Positions 1 to 11,267 of a stretch of DNA of 64,000 nucleotides are shown piece after piece (positions within the stretch are counted from its first letter, which is position 1; every line of letters begins with the position of its first letter). The stretch is from Paraphysoderma sedebokerense (Eukaryota; Blastocladiomycota; Physodermatomycetes; Physodermatales; Physodermataceae). The position numbers were made by a program, and so were the translations under genes. The stretch is from NCBI GenBank assembly GCA_025602915.1, contig JAHLJZ010000085.1, positions 1 through 64,000 of the forward strand, given 5' to 3'. The notes under the pieces are model-generated. The model was not told the origin of the DNA and made no database searches. It was given only the letters and a program-made list of their open reading frames with translations.

Positions 1-102
1 TAATTAATACAGTGGTAAACTATCCAAGTGAAGTTCCTACACTCACTACATTAATCATACCATCGTCGTTGTATTCTGTCTACCAATTGGAAAACAAATA
101 TC

Positions 103-405
103 ATGCCCCAATCTCGTATCCTAAAAGACAAACTATACCGCAACAACGCCGCGGCCAACGAACTACTTCGTCTATCACTCCGTTACATTACCCACAATCA
201 ATCACTTCCACCCCGCATTCGATATTCTGCTCAGTTATCCCTCAATAAATTCCCAATCTCGACTAGACATACCGCTGTAAAAAATAGGTGTATAGAAACT
301 GGAAGAGCTAGATGGGTTCTAAGAGATTTCGGGTTAACGAGACATGTTTTTAGAGAGAAAGCAAAGAATGGAGAGTTACCCGGTGTTATGAAAGCTTCAT
401 GGTAG
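103..405 (+). CDS. MRP2: mitochondrial ribosomal protein uS14m (MRP2-like)
   Basis: Single-exon ORF of 100 residues, the normal size for a mitochondrial uS14. This small-subunit protein sits in the head of the mitoribosome and contacts 16S-like rRNA. The C-terminal third carries the family signature: a basic R-C-x-E-T-G-R-A-R block, then [14 protein letters not shown], then a short [11 protein letters not shown] tail. The N-terminal part ([20 protein letters not shown]) is the helical, basic half usual for organellar forms. It lacks the zinc-binding Cys pairs of the cytosolic/archaeal type, as mitochondrial uS14 does. The ATG at 103 begins the conserved length and no other in-frame start is needed. 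No intron is seen, unlike most neighbours. The identification is firm; mitochondrial import is inferred from the family. Confidence 0.9.
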   Translation: MPQSRILKDKLYRNNAAANELLRLSLRYITHNQSLPPRIRYSAQLSLNKFPISTRHTAVKNRCIETGRARWVLRDFGLTRHVFREKAKNGELPGVMKASW

Positions 406-1068
406 ATGGGTGATATTTGTAATGTATTTTAGTTAGGGGTGGTGGTGAAATGTGTGATACAAGTAAGGAAAAATTGTCTTGGTCCAAATTGGTATAGGGG
501 TGGAAATTCAGTTAAAAATGTCGTAATTTGTAGGACATTACTTTCTAGTTTTCAAGCACATGGGAGGAATTTGCGAATAAGTTGTTACTTTCGTGAGAGT
601 ATGTCTCTGAGAGATGGGGCAATCTGTTATGAGAATGTATTATACACTATTTTTTGGATCGGAATAAGAATATGTTATAGCGACACCACATTCCTATAGT
701 TTGCAGCATCACATAGAAAATCGAGCAGTAAGCACTCTTTCATTTCAAGTTATGTGTGCACAGTGTTTACAACATCCACAGCCGTAATTTACTTCACTAA
801 TTCCAGTTCCAGCATTGAACTCCATCACCACTACAGTGACCCCAAAACGGATACACTCTGATTGATATACAGTCACTTCATCCTATCGTTCAAACTTCAT
901 ATAAACACACTCCTTTCTTTACAAAAATTCAATTCACGTCGATTCAACGATAAACTCTGCCGCATTCACATTTAACTTCCGACTTCCTATCCGTTGTTTA
1001 AAGTTATTTTCTGGTTTAGGATCCGGTCCGTAGCTATTGATCGAAAACAACGTAAATTCGGACATGAA
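406..1068. other. intergenic, no gene seen
   Basis: About 660 bp between the uS14m stop and the 3' end of the minus-strand PIN4-like gene. ORFs here are short and show no family pattern. It probably holds the two 3' ends (convergent genes). Confidence 0.5.
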
Positions 1069-2644
1069 TTAACAAAAAAACTTGGAACCCAAAGGACAAA
1101 GCAGAGTATGAATCAAGCCAAAGAGATAAAGAAAGAGAGCATACGGTTGTCGACAAGGTACAACTGCTGATATCGATTCGTTGGATATAGCTTGTTTCAG
1201 TTTGAATACCGGCCTCGTTGGAGGCTCTTTTCTTACGACCGGTGGCTGTTTAACAGGGAGTGGCTATTGGAAGAATTGGCATTAGCGGACGATTAGGGTT
1301 GGTTGTTACGTAGCGGTATCAATAATCAGACCACAAGACAAGGACAAAACACCAACCTGTTTGGTCACTTTGACAAACCGCTCTTTACCTTCACCTAAAC
1401 TGACGTGCTGTATGCCCAATTTTTCAGCCACAATATGTATAACCTTGCGTTCTTCGTTTGATAGTGATGTTGGAAAATTCAGTTCCTCCAGAGCAGGATT
1501 GCCAAGGAATGCTTGAATTTCATTATGATAGTGTCGGTACATGGAATTGTCGTTATTGAATGGACCTTTATGAATTTTGAAATGCAGCCAAGGTTAGATT
1601 GAGAAAATATTTAACAATAGAGAAATATGAACGAAGGAGGTAAACGAAAAACGAATAATACCTCGACGGGATTGCTGCGGTAAGAAGGGAGGATAACCGC
1701 CTTGCTGAGATCGATGGCCCTGATGTTGCTGAAAAGGTTGCGATTGTGACGATTGGACTTGTTTTGCTTGAACTACTAATTTACGACCCATCACTTGTGT
1801 ATTGCCAAGTACCATTAGATCAAGAAGGATGCCAATGAACGGGAAGGTACTTTAAACGCTTACCGTCTAAGCCGTTTAACTTTTCGATGGCAATTTTCGT
1901 TTCTTCTTCTGTTTCAAAATTGGCAAAAGCGAGACCATGGAACATACCGTTGTCGAATAAATAATTCATTGCGTAAGGTTTTGGCATATCCATTTTGTTC
2001 TGAATATAGACGATAATTGTATCGATTAGTCTACTTTGTAAACTAACCTTGAACAGAAGACACAAAGAATTGGGAGATAAATCTTACAATCATTTCCAAC
2101 ATTGCCGGCCGCGATAGATGAAAAGGAATGTTTTTTATGATTACTGCTCGCGGATCGACAGGGTTTGCCAGTCCGACTGATGGTGCTCCATTCTATTTGT
2201 ACATCCAATTAACATTTTTTTAGCATGCTTAACTGAGAAATAAATAGAAGTGCGAAATTACCATTTTATTGTCCTCGATCCGCTCGGCACGGTTCGAATT
2301 CTAGGTTAACCGTACAGTAAAAAACAAAAACAAAACGTCAAATTAAAACGGAACAAAAAAAGAAATTCGTGTTAGCGACAATATCAATGAACTTTATGTC
2401 AATTATTCAACAAATGCATCAAACTGATTGATGGGAAATCTGCATCAAATCCATCATGAAATACGGAAGATACGACAACCTTTTGGGGATTGAGTATTCT
2501 CTGATTTCGTGGTGGACCCTGTCCTCTCATATTTTTGCGATGACCGGCGGGATTTTGGGGATGATTCCTTCCATTATTCGGAGGGACGGAAGGCTGAGAG
2601 GACGATATGTTCATATTCGAGAAATCGTTCGTTATGGCCGACAT
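1069..2644 (-). CDS. PIN4: Pin4/Cip-type RNA-binding protein (RRM + R3H)
   Basis: Multi-exon gene. The fungal Pin4/Cip1/Cip2 family binds mRNA and acts after transcription in stress and cell-cycle control. In order: a disordered Asn/Pro/Gly-rich N-terminus starting MSAITNDFSNMN (ATG at 2642-2644); the RRM beta-1 segment AVIIKNIPFHLSRPAMLEMI (about 2085-2165); the family-typical MPKPYAMNYLFDNG...GLAFANF strand (about 1920-2000); a GRKLVVQAKQ end of the RRM; a Gln-rich linker; and an R3H-like domain (about 1340-1545) with NFPTSLSNEERKVIH and HVSLGEGKERFV. The last exon, starting at 1263, is Pro/Lys-rich; its end at 1069 is the first in-frame stop and is less certain. The gene is divergent from TLG2 (241 bp between starts), with CACGTG-type sites between them. 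Family assignment is strong; small exon borders around 2200-2450 are not fully resolved. Confidence 0.8.
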
Positions 2645-2885
2645 TATTTTCCTTTTCTCGCTCTTCAATGTTCTCCTGTATTTGCTCCACAGGAGTGAAA
2701 TCAAATCTCCGTTCAGTTTTCTGCGTCACGTGATGTCACATGTTAATTGGACTTAAATCCCGTGACTTAAGCTACATATCACGTGACTCCATCTTCGCAG
2801 TTTCCGCTGGGCTTAATTGTCGTTTTGTCGTATTCCAATAATTTTGAACATATTATATCAAAGATAAGGAGATTGCAGAGAGCAA
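2645..2885. promoter_or_regulatory. bidirectional promoter between PIN4-like and TLG2, with E-box palindromes
   Basis: 241 bp between divergent start codons. It holds TCACGTGA at 2726-2733, a related GTCACATG at 2735-2742, and a second TCACGTGA at 2779-2786. The palindrome is the core bound by basic helix-loop-helix factors (Cbf1 type in yeasts). Site identity is direct; function is inferred. Confidence 0.5.
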
Positions 2886-4534
2886 ATGGCGACAAGGAAC
2901 AGGACGGCTGTCTTCCTGCAATACAGGGCATCTTTCTCTCATTCGACCCATAGCCATTTTAAATCTGCTTCCATCGTTGCTGACGGATACGGTGCTTCTG
3001 AAAAGACTGGTTTAATCGCGGGTGTGAATGATGAAGACCACCATATCGATATGGGTTCGCTGCCACCGAGATGGTAATTAATGTCATACCTTTAGAATGA
3101 TACGTTTGCATGAGTATTAAACTTTCTCCGTGTTATTCGCTGTTACTTCTCCATCTAGGGTTGACATTGTTGAAGAGGTACAGACTCATCTTTTAGACAG
3201 TTCAACGTATTACAAATTCTAATTGTTCCTATGCTTACTGTATAATCACCACTTAACAGATAGAAGATAATATGAACAGGATAAAAGAAAAAGGTATATA
3301 ACGTGTTCGCTCCCACCATACGAAGAATTTTCAGAAGAATTTTCAGAATTTAAACTAATGCGTTAACAATTACAAATTCGAAATTGGCCTGTATATGAAT
3401 AGTGTCGGAGTTGGAGTCGCTGTACAAAAAGCATCTACTGGAAATTATTGAAGACCGCTCGCAAGAACGAAATGCAATAGAAATTATAACTGACGATATC
3501 AGCGAGGTAAAAATTCCTTTAATTTCATTTCCTATCACAATTCGTGACTGTACGGTTCTTGAGTTTATAAGCATTTACCTTTCCTTTCTAACATTCACGT
3601 ATTTCGTTTTTTGGCAATTTCCAAACCCCCATCTATAGCTGTTCCGAAGTTCTCAGCGGAAAATAAAACAAATTGACGAAGAATCCCGGACAACCCCGAA
3701 TATAACGCGACAGGAGCAAGTACTCTGCAAAAATATCCAAGTTTCTTTGGCGACAAGGCTACAGAACTTAACGGGGGAATTTCGAAAATCACAGTCATCA
3801 TATTTACAGAGTAAGTTATTCACATGCCTCTGCTGCTGTAGTAGCTAGTTTTCTTTGGATGTCGGATTTACCAGAATTAGCTGAACGAATCTGCATTCTG
3901 TTCTCAATCACTCTCATCTCGATATTGATAATTTTCATATACATTTTATATTTAGAACTCCGACAGCGGCAAAACCGAACTTCAAATCTCTTCACATCCA
4001 CTCAAACAAATTCCTCTCCGACATTTTCCGCTTTCGAGAATCCCCAATCCCAAACTTCACAAGCATTCAATGATTTCCAGCTTGCAACAATCAACCAATC
4101 CGATACTGTGATAAGTGAGCGTGAGACTCAGATAAACGAAATAGCGAAATCAATTTTCGAGTTGGCAGAGTTGTTTAAAGATTTACAAAACCTTGTGATC
4201 GAACAGGGCACAATGTTGGATCGAATTGATTATAATATAGAAAATACAAACGTGACCTTGAAAGAAGCAAATAAGGAGTTAGATAAAGTATGTGGCTTTA
4301 CTCTGTTTACGGTCGAAGAAACATTCATTGTAAATTCTAACTGAACTTTCGCCTTCTTTCACCTAATCTTGTCAAATCTGACATCACTCTCACGCCATTC
4401 TATTCATACACATTTACCACTCGACATAGGGAGCGCAATATCAAAAATCTGCCACAAAGAAACAATGTATATTTTTATTGATTTTGGTTATTCTGGGGTT
4501 AATCATTGCACTAGCAGTTAAAAAGCGACGGTAG
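2886..4534 (+). CDS. TLG2: syntaxin-16 / Tlg2 family t-SNARE
   Basis: Seven or so exons. Tlg2/STX16 is a Qa-SNARE of the trans-Golgi and endosomes that fuses retrograde vesicles with help from Vps45. The N-terminus has the family start MATRNRTAVFLQYR. The next exons give LPPRWVDIVEEIEDN and SELESLYKKHLLEI, matching the STX16 Habc start, then SLATRLQNLTGEFRKSQSSY. The SNARE helix is VISERETQINEIAKSIFELA through VIEQGTMLDRIDYNIENTNV, with the zero-layer Gln in the expected EQGT context. The last exon (about 4430-4534) reads GAQYQKSATKKQCIFLLILV and ends in a hydrophobic tail anchor followed by VKKRR and stop, the usual C-terminal membrane anchor. The intron near 3813-3956 has GTAAGT and TTTAG ends. 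Very confident on family. Confidence 0.92.
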
Positions 4535-5071
4535 CATCAAAGGCGGTGACAAATTGTACATTTGAGTGAGTCTTGAATCCGTTGCTTTAGTAGTGTGATA
4601 GAGCAAAAACTTATGGCGTTGTCTGTGCGGAATGCGGATGGTAGAAAGATGAATAAATTAACTTCCAACTGATCAAACACATGTGTCCAGAGTCCTTTTG
4701 TCTCTTGTCCTCAATTTCTTTCAGTCCTGACTGTTCGTCTACAGGGCAGCAAACACTACATTAACCTCCAGGTTTTCGTTAGCTTCCTTTAAATAAGAAA
4801 ATATACAAAAAATATCATTTATTCCTCAAGCATATAATATTTGTTCATATTTTACAAACTTTTGATCTTACATCTTTTCTTTTGTCATGTCAGCTTTTCG
4901 GGTATACAGCAATAAGAAGTACACGTCGCAGAATAAGTGAATGAATGTGTGTGAGTGAATAAAAATGAAATAAAATCACGTAAAACAGATGAAAGAAGGA
5001 AAGCAAAAAGTTTCAAAATGCAAAGTTTTGAAGAGTGGAGAAACAAAAAGTGTAATAACACTACTGAAAAT
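4535..5071. other. intergenic, convergent 3' ends
   Basis: About 540 bp between the TLG2 and ZC3H3-like stops. AT-rich, with no supported ORF. It probably holds both 3' untranslated regions. Confidence 0.5.
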
Positions 5072-7671
5072 CTAGGATTCCTCATCGTCAGAGGAAACTA
5101 AATAAACAATATCCCCTTCACTCTCGTCATTTTCTTCACCATCTTGATCTTCCGTCGACTCGTGCTCTTCTGATAATTCTTCCGCTTCACTGCCACTCTC
5201 ACTTCCACTTTCTCCAATTTCCATCTCTTCTAGTGCATCGTCGCTGGCACTTTTAGGTTCTTGTCCTTCTTCATCTTCACCGTAAATCACAATAACATGA
5301 TCATCTTCTTCATCTTCATTCTCTTGAATCGTAGAGTCGATTTCATCTTCAGATTCAATGCCTTCGAACCCTACAAATTCTTCTTCTTGATTTCGTCCGC
5401 GACTTCCGTCCCCATGGTCACCTTCATCCTCCGGGAAGTCGCTTATCGACAATTCTGTACCTTGCAAAAGTTCGGTCGAATCTACATGATGGCGACGGAA
5501 CCGTTTCAAAGCTTTTGGCCGGAAATCTGGTTCAAAATCAGTAGCATACTTTCGCTTTGATTTAACTACGGTCCCAGCGTCAAGGTCTGTCCCGCCTTCT
5601 GTGTCACCGCGCATTAGAACTTTTATATGTGGTAACTTGCACTTTTCGTTTTTACATGTTCCAGTTTCGTTAAAATCGGGGCATTCCCAAACATGTCGGT
5701 TTTGGCACGCAGCTCCTTTATCACAATATCCGTATATGACAAAGTCTCTGCACACTTTTGCAGTATCCGCATACTTGATGTGGCGGTACGGACATGTTTC
5801 ATTCGTACAAAGAGATCTCTCAAAGTGAGAGCATATAGGAACCCTATTTGCCGTGTGATCGTGCGAAAGAAGGCATTTTGTGGAAGAAGAAGTCGCACTA
5901 TGAGGACATGTACCGCGAAGAAAGGCACGGCAAATAGCAATGCGATCTGGATCGTGCAGATACCGACATTTTTCGCCATTCTTACATTCTCCTGTGTATT
6001 GAGGAAATATAAATGGTCAATGAAACATAAAAGAAATGAAGAAAATGGAAACAGGAGGCTTGTCCGAGAAGGGCGATTCAAGTTGGCTAAACTCCTTGAG
6101 CAATTACCGAAACGAGAATAGAACATGCAGAGCTTCTTTTGCTTCTCTTTTATCTTCGATTGTCTGCAGAAAGAAAATGCGTCATTCTAACACGATAATA
6201 ATGGACCGGCCGCATGAATGTTGGAAAGAACAAACCTTCTTGGTGCTTTTGCAAGAACGAACATCCCTTCTTTCAATCTAACTAAAGCACCATTTCGCTT
6301 TTTCAGGTATTCTACACCATCTATTGTGACTTTCCTTCCTTTCACCACTTTCGAAGCAGTATTCATTTTGGACCGACGATTGACTGACGGCGGTGCAGTT
6401 CGAACTAGATCAGCCAGTATTAGGTTTCCTTTGACGGTTCGTACATACTCTTTGCCGTTAACAGTAACTCGTTTGGGAGTCTTTGACGCTCTGGTCAAAG
6501 TGAGGGATCTTGCTGCTTGCTTTTGTTCAGCTAAAAAGATGTCAGAATGGTCATTTACCTGTAAATGTCATTGCAGGTACAGATAACGCTGAACGATGCC
6601 TCACCAGCTTCTTTCCTGATTAGCTTCTTTCCTGATACAATGTACTCTACATCATTGATTTTAATAGTTGACCGCTTCCCGCTTTTGCTGGCTATTCATA
6701 ATCAAAATAAATCGTTTTTTAGAGATAACTGGGATCTAAGATAGCTATGAGGGACTAACCTGAAACGGATTGTGATGCACCTAGAATAAACAACTTTTAG
6801 AATAATTTACGACAGCAAAAGGAAGTAAATATAAATACCCTTTGCATTTTGAGCATCAGGACGTACTAATTTATTTTTTCCTTTCCTCACAAGGGTTGGT
6901 GTTGTTGAGGTAACAGGAGGAGTAGATGCTGGAATGTCCATCATTAGTTCTAATTTAATCATATGGAAGTTGACATCAGCCGAAATTAATAAGAATCCAA
7001 CACAAACTTTGAAATGCTGACGCTGTGGAAGCGACGCTTGTGGGTGGTTTATCTGTTTGGGGAAGCGAAGGCATCATCAGTATTCAGAAATAATGTTGAA
7101 GTGATTGTTAGGTGTAAAAAGAGGCCGTTTGATCCCCAACAGAAAGAGAGGCATGCGGGTCACATACGATTAGTGGCAAGAATCAAAGAGTTGCCCTTCT
7201 TAACATAGCCGGCGGGTACACTTGAGGCCGGTACGTTACTTGACGGAGTATGAGATACGGCACTTAAATTCGACTCGGGAAGAGACGAAGAATTAGCTGC
7301 AACAGAGAGATTAACGTTGCTCGTAGAGTTACGTGCTGATATGTTGGGCGATTTTGAATCGTCACTGGTATTCTTCAGCGACAGATTTCGGTAGGACATT
7401 GCTCCTCTTCCTCGACCTCTTGCTCGCACTGCACTTCTTCCTCGAGGATTCCCATATAAGGCCGACGCATTCGGTTGATAAGGAGCATATGACGGCGTTA
7501 TTATCGGCGGTGCAGAGGTAGAAGGCTGCCCCGCTTGTTTCTTTTTGTTGATGGCACCTAGGTGGCAGAGGTCACGACGGCATGTAAAAAGAGAGAATCG
7601 CCAAAGAAACTTGCACTACCTGCTAACGCAGCAATTTGCCGCAACATCTCACTGTTGTTGGGTGTTGTCAT
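5072..7671 (-). CDS. ZC3H3: ZC3H3-like CCCH zinc-finger protein (nuclear poly(A) RNA factor)
   Basis: The ZC3H3 family works in mRNA 3'-end processing, nuclear export and nuclear RNA surveillance. The start at 7669-7671 gives MTTPNNSEMLRQIAALAG, then a GTAGTG..CCTAG intron leading to AINKKKQAGQ; this short N-terminal helix is typical of the fungal members. Several copies of an hxINGxEYh-x5-Gpxhh repeat follow: VTVNGKEYVRTVKGNLI and VTIDGVEYLKKRNGALV (6220-6460), IKINDVEYIVSGKKLIR (6610-6700), and a weaker YVKKGNSLILATNR near 7170. Five tandem CCCH fingers lie at about 5630-6150: CMFYSRFGEC..KCRYLH, CRAFLRGTC..CLLSH, CSHFERSLC..CPYRH, CRDFVIYGYC..CQNRH, CPDFNETGTC..CKLPH. A long Glu/Asp/Ser tail ends the protein. 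The intron between YSRFG and ECKNG is set by the finger pattern. A CACGTGAC site lies about 86 bp upstream. Confidence 0.85.
6606..6637. repeat. 16-bp tandem duplication inside ZC3H3-like
   Basis: Two copies of AGCTTCTTTCCTGATW, at 6606-6621 and 6622-6637, lie in the coding exon that yields SGKKLIRKEAG. The period of 16 is not a multiple of 3, so the copies are read in different frames. Confidence 0.8.
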
Positions 7672-7756
7672 TATCAAATATTAAGGATATGATGAAGACG
7701 GATGGAGGTTTTGCGAAAGCAGAATGACGACGAGTGGATGAAGCAGCCATATGTTG

Positions 7757-7764
7757 CACGTGAC
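7757..7764. promoter_or_regulatory. CACGTGAC site upstream of ZC3H3-like
   Basis: E-box palindrome core 86 bp upstream of the ZC3H3-like ATG (minus-strand gene). Confidence 0.45.
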
Positions 7765-8502
7765 TTCGTTAATGATTTAATTAGAATACAAAATTCAAAA
7801 ATTCATATATTTTTAATGCATAATCATAGATATTAGACTCCAATGTTATACATAATATTTGATTTCAAATAGGCAAGTTCTCTCTAATTGCACTTTCAAA
7901 TTTCAAAAGCTGAGATTCGAGGATCGGAAATTTCGCCTTGTCTCTTGCAGGTGTCAAGTCGAGTTTTATCGGCCAGCAATCTATCTCTGTATACCATCTG
8001 TAGCGGTACTTACTATATAATATAGTTGTGCTCATAAGAAATATTCTAATAAATTAGGCAGCAATTAGTATATCATTGCGAAATTACACAACTGATGATT
8101 TCGGAAACCACACTAATAAATATTCTAATAAATGCTGGAAATTATGTCCCATACAAGACATCGACCAAAACTGGAATCAAATTATAAAAAATATTAGTAC
8201 AGAATACAGGCAATTACTTCGCTGTTGAAGTTCCATTGATCTTGATCTGTCGGATTGCTTTTTTTCGAGACAACTTATGGGATTGTGAACGCGAAAACAA
8301 TTGGGAGGAAATACAACTTATGACTTATCCGATACATGCAGTCAAAAAAATGAGTTGAGCTCAACATCGATAACATTAGCAATATTTAAGATATATTTTG
8401 TGATTTTAAAATCCGAGTTCGAATGATTTATGAATAACATTTCCGACTTTGTCGAATTGGTGATTCTGGCATGATTTCGTAGCATTTTGCCATACATATT
8501 TC

Positions 8503-8761
8503 GACAGGTCTATAAACCGCTATGATGTGGATCAACAGGGACCAACTGTCGCATTATAAGTACATATTATGTACATATGTACGTTATCAGAATCAGAACG
8601 AATAGTCCAGACTCCAGAGGGGATCCGTCTGGGGGATTCTGGGGGACTTTCATTCAATTTTCAGTAACATCGACAGCTCACACGAGAGAGTCATGAGATT
8701 AGAGCCCGAGCACAGTCCGAGCGCTCGCCACAACTTTGCCACTGTTCGAACTCGACCTGTC
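8503..8761. repeat. MITE-like inverted-repeat segment 1 (tentative)
   Basis: GACAGGTC (8503-8510) faces GACCTGTC (8754-8761), an 8-bp perfect inverted repeat bounding 259 bp without coding content. The right end continues CTAGAA, the same bases that follow the right end of the next inverted-repeat segment. Target-site duplications are not clear, so this may be coincidence. Confidence 0.25.
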
Positions 8762-8952
8762 TAGAACATAAAGAAACTTATAAATCATTCCTATAACGAA
8801 TATGCCCGCTTATGGATTATGTTCATATGGTACTTCATTTTCTGTTCCGGACTATTCGATGAACCTGTGCTCTGGATGAAATTTATGTCCTAGTTTTGTT
8901 ATTGCTGCAGACAGCATACAGCAATGACGTATAGCGTACATACGAATGTCTC

Positions 8953-9105
8953 ACAGGTCACGGACAAAGTTCACGGAAAGTAGTAAAGTACAACAGTAGT
9001 ACAACTGAAGGGGGGCTATCATGAGAAACATGAGACAGTCATGAAAATCGAAAGGGGTCGCTGAGGGGGCCAGGCGGCCGGCGTTCAACAGTATCCGTGA
9101 CCTGT
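8953..9105. repeat. MITE-like inverted-repeat segment 2 (tentative)
   Basis: ACAGGTCACGGA (8953-8964) and its exact reverse complement TCCGTGACCTGT (9094-9105) bound 153 bp. The match weakly continues inward (GTTCACG against GTTGAACG). It could be a short non-autonomous DNA transposon or a hairpin; no clear target duplication is seen. Confidence 0.35.
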
Positions 9106-9492
9106 CTAGAATAGCCTCGGAAGACAACGACTGCTCAACTCAAATAAATCATTTGTGATTAAACAGAAAAAAACAGAAAAGTTCTCTTGCGCTCAGTGAA
9201 TGTGATGACCATTGACATCATGCGGTCGGAGGATTGTGAAATCGATGAATTATATAAGCTGAACTCACGGCGCCTTCCTCCCCATACCGTCGTCTTTCAG
9301 TCTCCACTCTCCACTTTTTAGCGTCATCTTCCACTCATATTTCCTTTAAAAAGTCGCGTCAACCCACCACGGCATATTAATTAATGTAAGGAGTATTCCT
9401 CTCTCCCGTCCCCCTCTCTCTTTCCAACTAATTCCCATTATTTGTCGCGACTCTAACCATGTCCTTCGTCTCTATAAGAAATATTACAGACC

Positions 9493-11267
9493 ATGTCGGC
9501 TCAACATACAGTTAATATTGAAGCTATTGCATATGCAGCTGAAGGAAACGATGGTACGATGAGTATATCTTTTCATGTATTCGCTGAAGTTAAATTCTAC
9601 CTTTTGCAATTGTTCCAAGTACTTCTAAGTTCTACTCGTCAATATTTATGGGTGACATGGTGGAGAATTCCAATGTCGGAGAAGAGGAACAACTGAGTAA
9701 CACCATTCGCCTGCACACATTCCCATAAGCGCTCTCTCAACATTTACTGACCCATATTGCTTTTATTAACAGCTGTTGGAACAGCCCCTCTACATAACTC
9801 GGTTGAAAATGAATGCGTCCGAATTCAGGTGCGAGAAGATGTCGAAGCTAAGTTGGATAGCCCAACCCTGGACAAAAATTCCTCCTCAGAAACCATTGCG
9901 GTTTCACCCTTGAATGTCAAAGACGAGGCAAGCATATCACTTTTATTCCCTTTCAAATTACGTATACTAATTTCTTTCTCCCTTTTCCGTCTGTCTCAAA
10001 CTGGACTGGACGCGTCTTTTCGCCGATCATATTATTCGACCTTCTCAGGACTCGCGAGCTCCAGTGCCGCTTTATAAGAAATTCATCAACTCATTCAACT
10101 CGTACTTCCAAGAAATACTATGCGTTGCGGTCTTCGTCATATTAATGATTTTCGATCCTGTCCAAACGGGTTTAACTTATTTGTATTTCGAAATTGCGTT
10201 TATCGTTACTATGGTCGGTGCCTTGGCCTTCAAAAAATACGGACATCCGAATCTCGCGAGGGCGAATTTTTTCGCGAATCGATTAGTTGGATTTGCCCAA
10301 CCTCTTGTCACTATTTGCCAGGTGATAATTTAAACTATATTTGCGCGGAACATTGTTCGAAAGCTCGAGACAACTGTTCTGACTCCTTGTCACTTAATTG
10401 TTAGGCCGCGTTTATAGACAAAAAGGCTTTCGACTCGAACATTGAGATTTATGTCGCCTTGATTGTAGATTTAGCATTTACCTTTTGGAGTAGTTTTGTA
10501 TTCATCAAGTACTTCCGTAAATCTGCACCTTTAATGACAACGCGTCTCGCCACTACGGACGACATTGAAGCGCTTCTTGCGATTGAACGCTCTGCCTTCC
10601 CGGATCCTAACCATCAAGCATCTCGCGAAACCATTCTCAGAAGACTGAAAACGTCTCCGCGGACTACCTTTGTCGCTGTACATCGCGAATTAGGTATAGT
10701 AGGATCAATCTATGGTAAATTGTGCCGGTACGAAGAAATCGTTAGATGTAAGTATTCCTGGGATAAGCTGAATAATGGTGGAGATTTCACTCCGCCAAAG
10801 GATTATGACAGCTACTACGTTGTTGGTATTCAAGCAATGAGGGGGATAAAAGGTGTTTCAATCTCAAAGTTCTTGGAGTTGGCCGCTATTACTGGCAGCA
10901 TGAAACTGGGATGCAAAGGAGGTTTTGGGTGAGATTCACTTGTCTCACATAATTCTTTCCTAATGTAAACAGTGATTAACATGGCTCCGATCAATTTAGC
11001 GGACCTCGAATTCCGGGATATCACAAATCGACTCTACCGTTAGACGAATATGTTTACGGTGGACACGACAAAGTTCTATGCACTCTACTAAGAAACGCCA
11101 CAATTCCGGGACTCATCAAGGCTCAAGTAGTCACACCTTTGGTCAATTATTGGGATGATCCAGATAGCAGGAATTGCGCTGCGTTGATGCTAGTACCATT
11201 CCCTTGGTTGTTCAGAAAAGTGTCTTGGTTACCTGATTTGTTGTACTGGATTGGAAGTCTGGTGTGA
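9493..11267 (+). CDS. membrane-anchored GNAT acetyltransferase-like protein
   Basis: Five exons. Exon 1 gives MSAQHTVNIEAIAYAAEGND. The first half is a membrane module: after a soluble stretch come about four hydrophobic segments (for example EILCVAVFVILMIF, YFEIAFIVTMVGALAF, VGFAQPLVTICQ, IYVALIVDLAFTFWSSFVF). The second half begins around 10,534 with MTTRLATTDDIEALLAIERS, a classic GNAT N-terminus, followed by LGIVGSIYGKL and YYVVGIQAMRGIKGVSISKF (the acetyl-CoA loop region). The last exon has GGPRIPGYHKS and NYWDDPDSRNCAALMLV, the pattern of the GNAT group often linked to nitrilases in bacteria. The second intron (9928-10048) starts with GC rather than GT; using it restores DE-DSRAPVPLYKKF in frame. 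Substrate unknown. It might be two genes, but no stop or promoter separates the halves. Confidence 0.7.

Larger units (their letters stand above)
7672..9492. other. 1.8-kb gene-free region with short inverted repeats
   Basis: No ORF with a family pattern on either strand. Next to ZC3H3 is CACGTGAC (7757-7764). Farther on are two copies of an AATATTCTAATAAA-type word (near 8040 and 8120) and three ends sharing the ACAGGTC core described separately. The last 200 bp, with CT-rich tracts near 9390-9430, probably serve as promoter for the plus-strand gene starting at 9493. Confidence 0.4.

Noticed and set aside
2285-2315. GGTTCGAATTC, resembling a tRNA B box
   Set aside because: The flanks do not form a T-arm or acceptor stem, and the word lies in the PIN4-like gene.
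5623-6126. 167-codon minus-strand ORF with hydrophobic runs
   Set aside because: Wrong frame of the ZC3H3 finger exon; the real frame gives five CCCH fingers.
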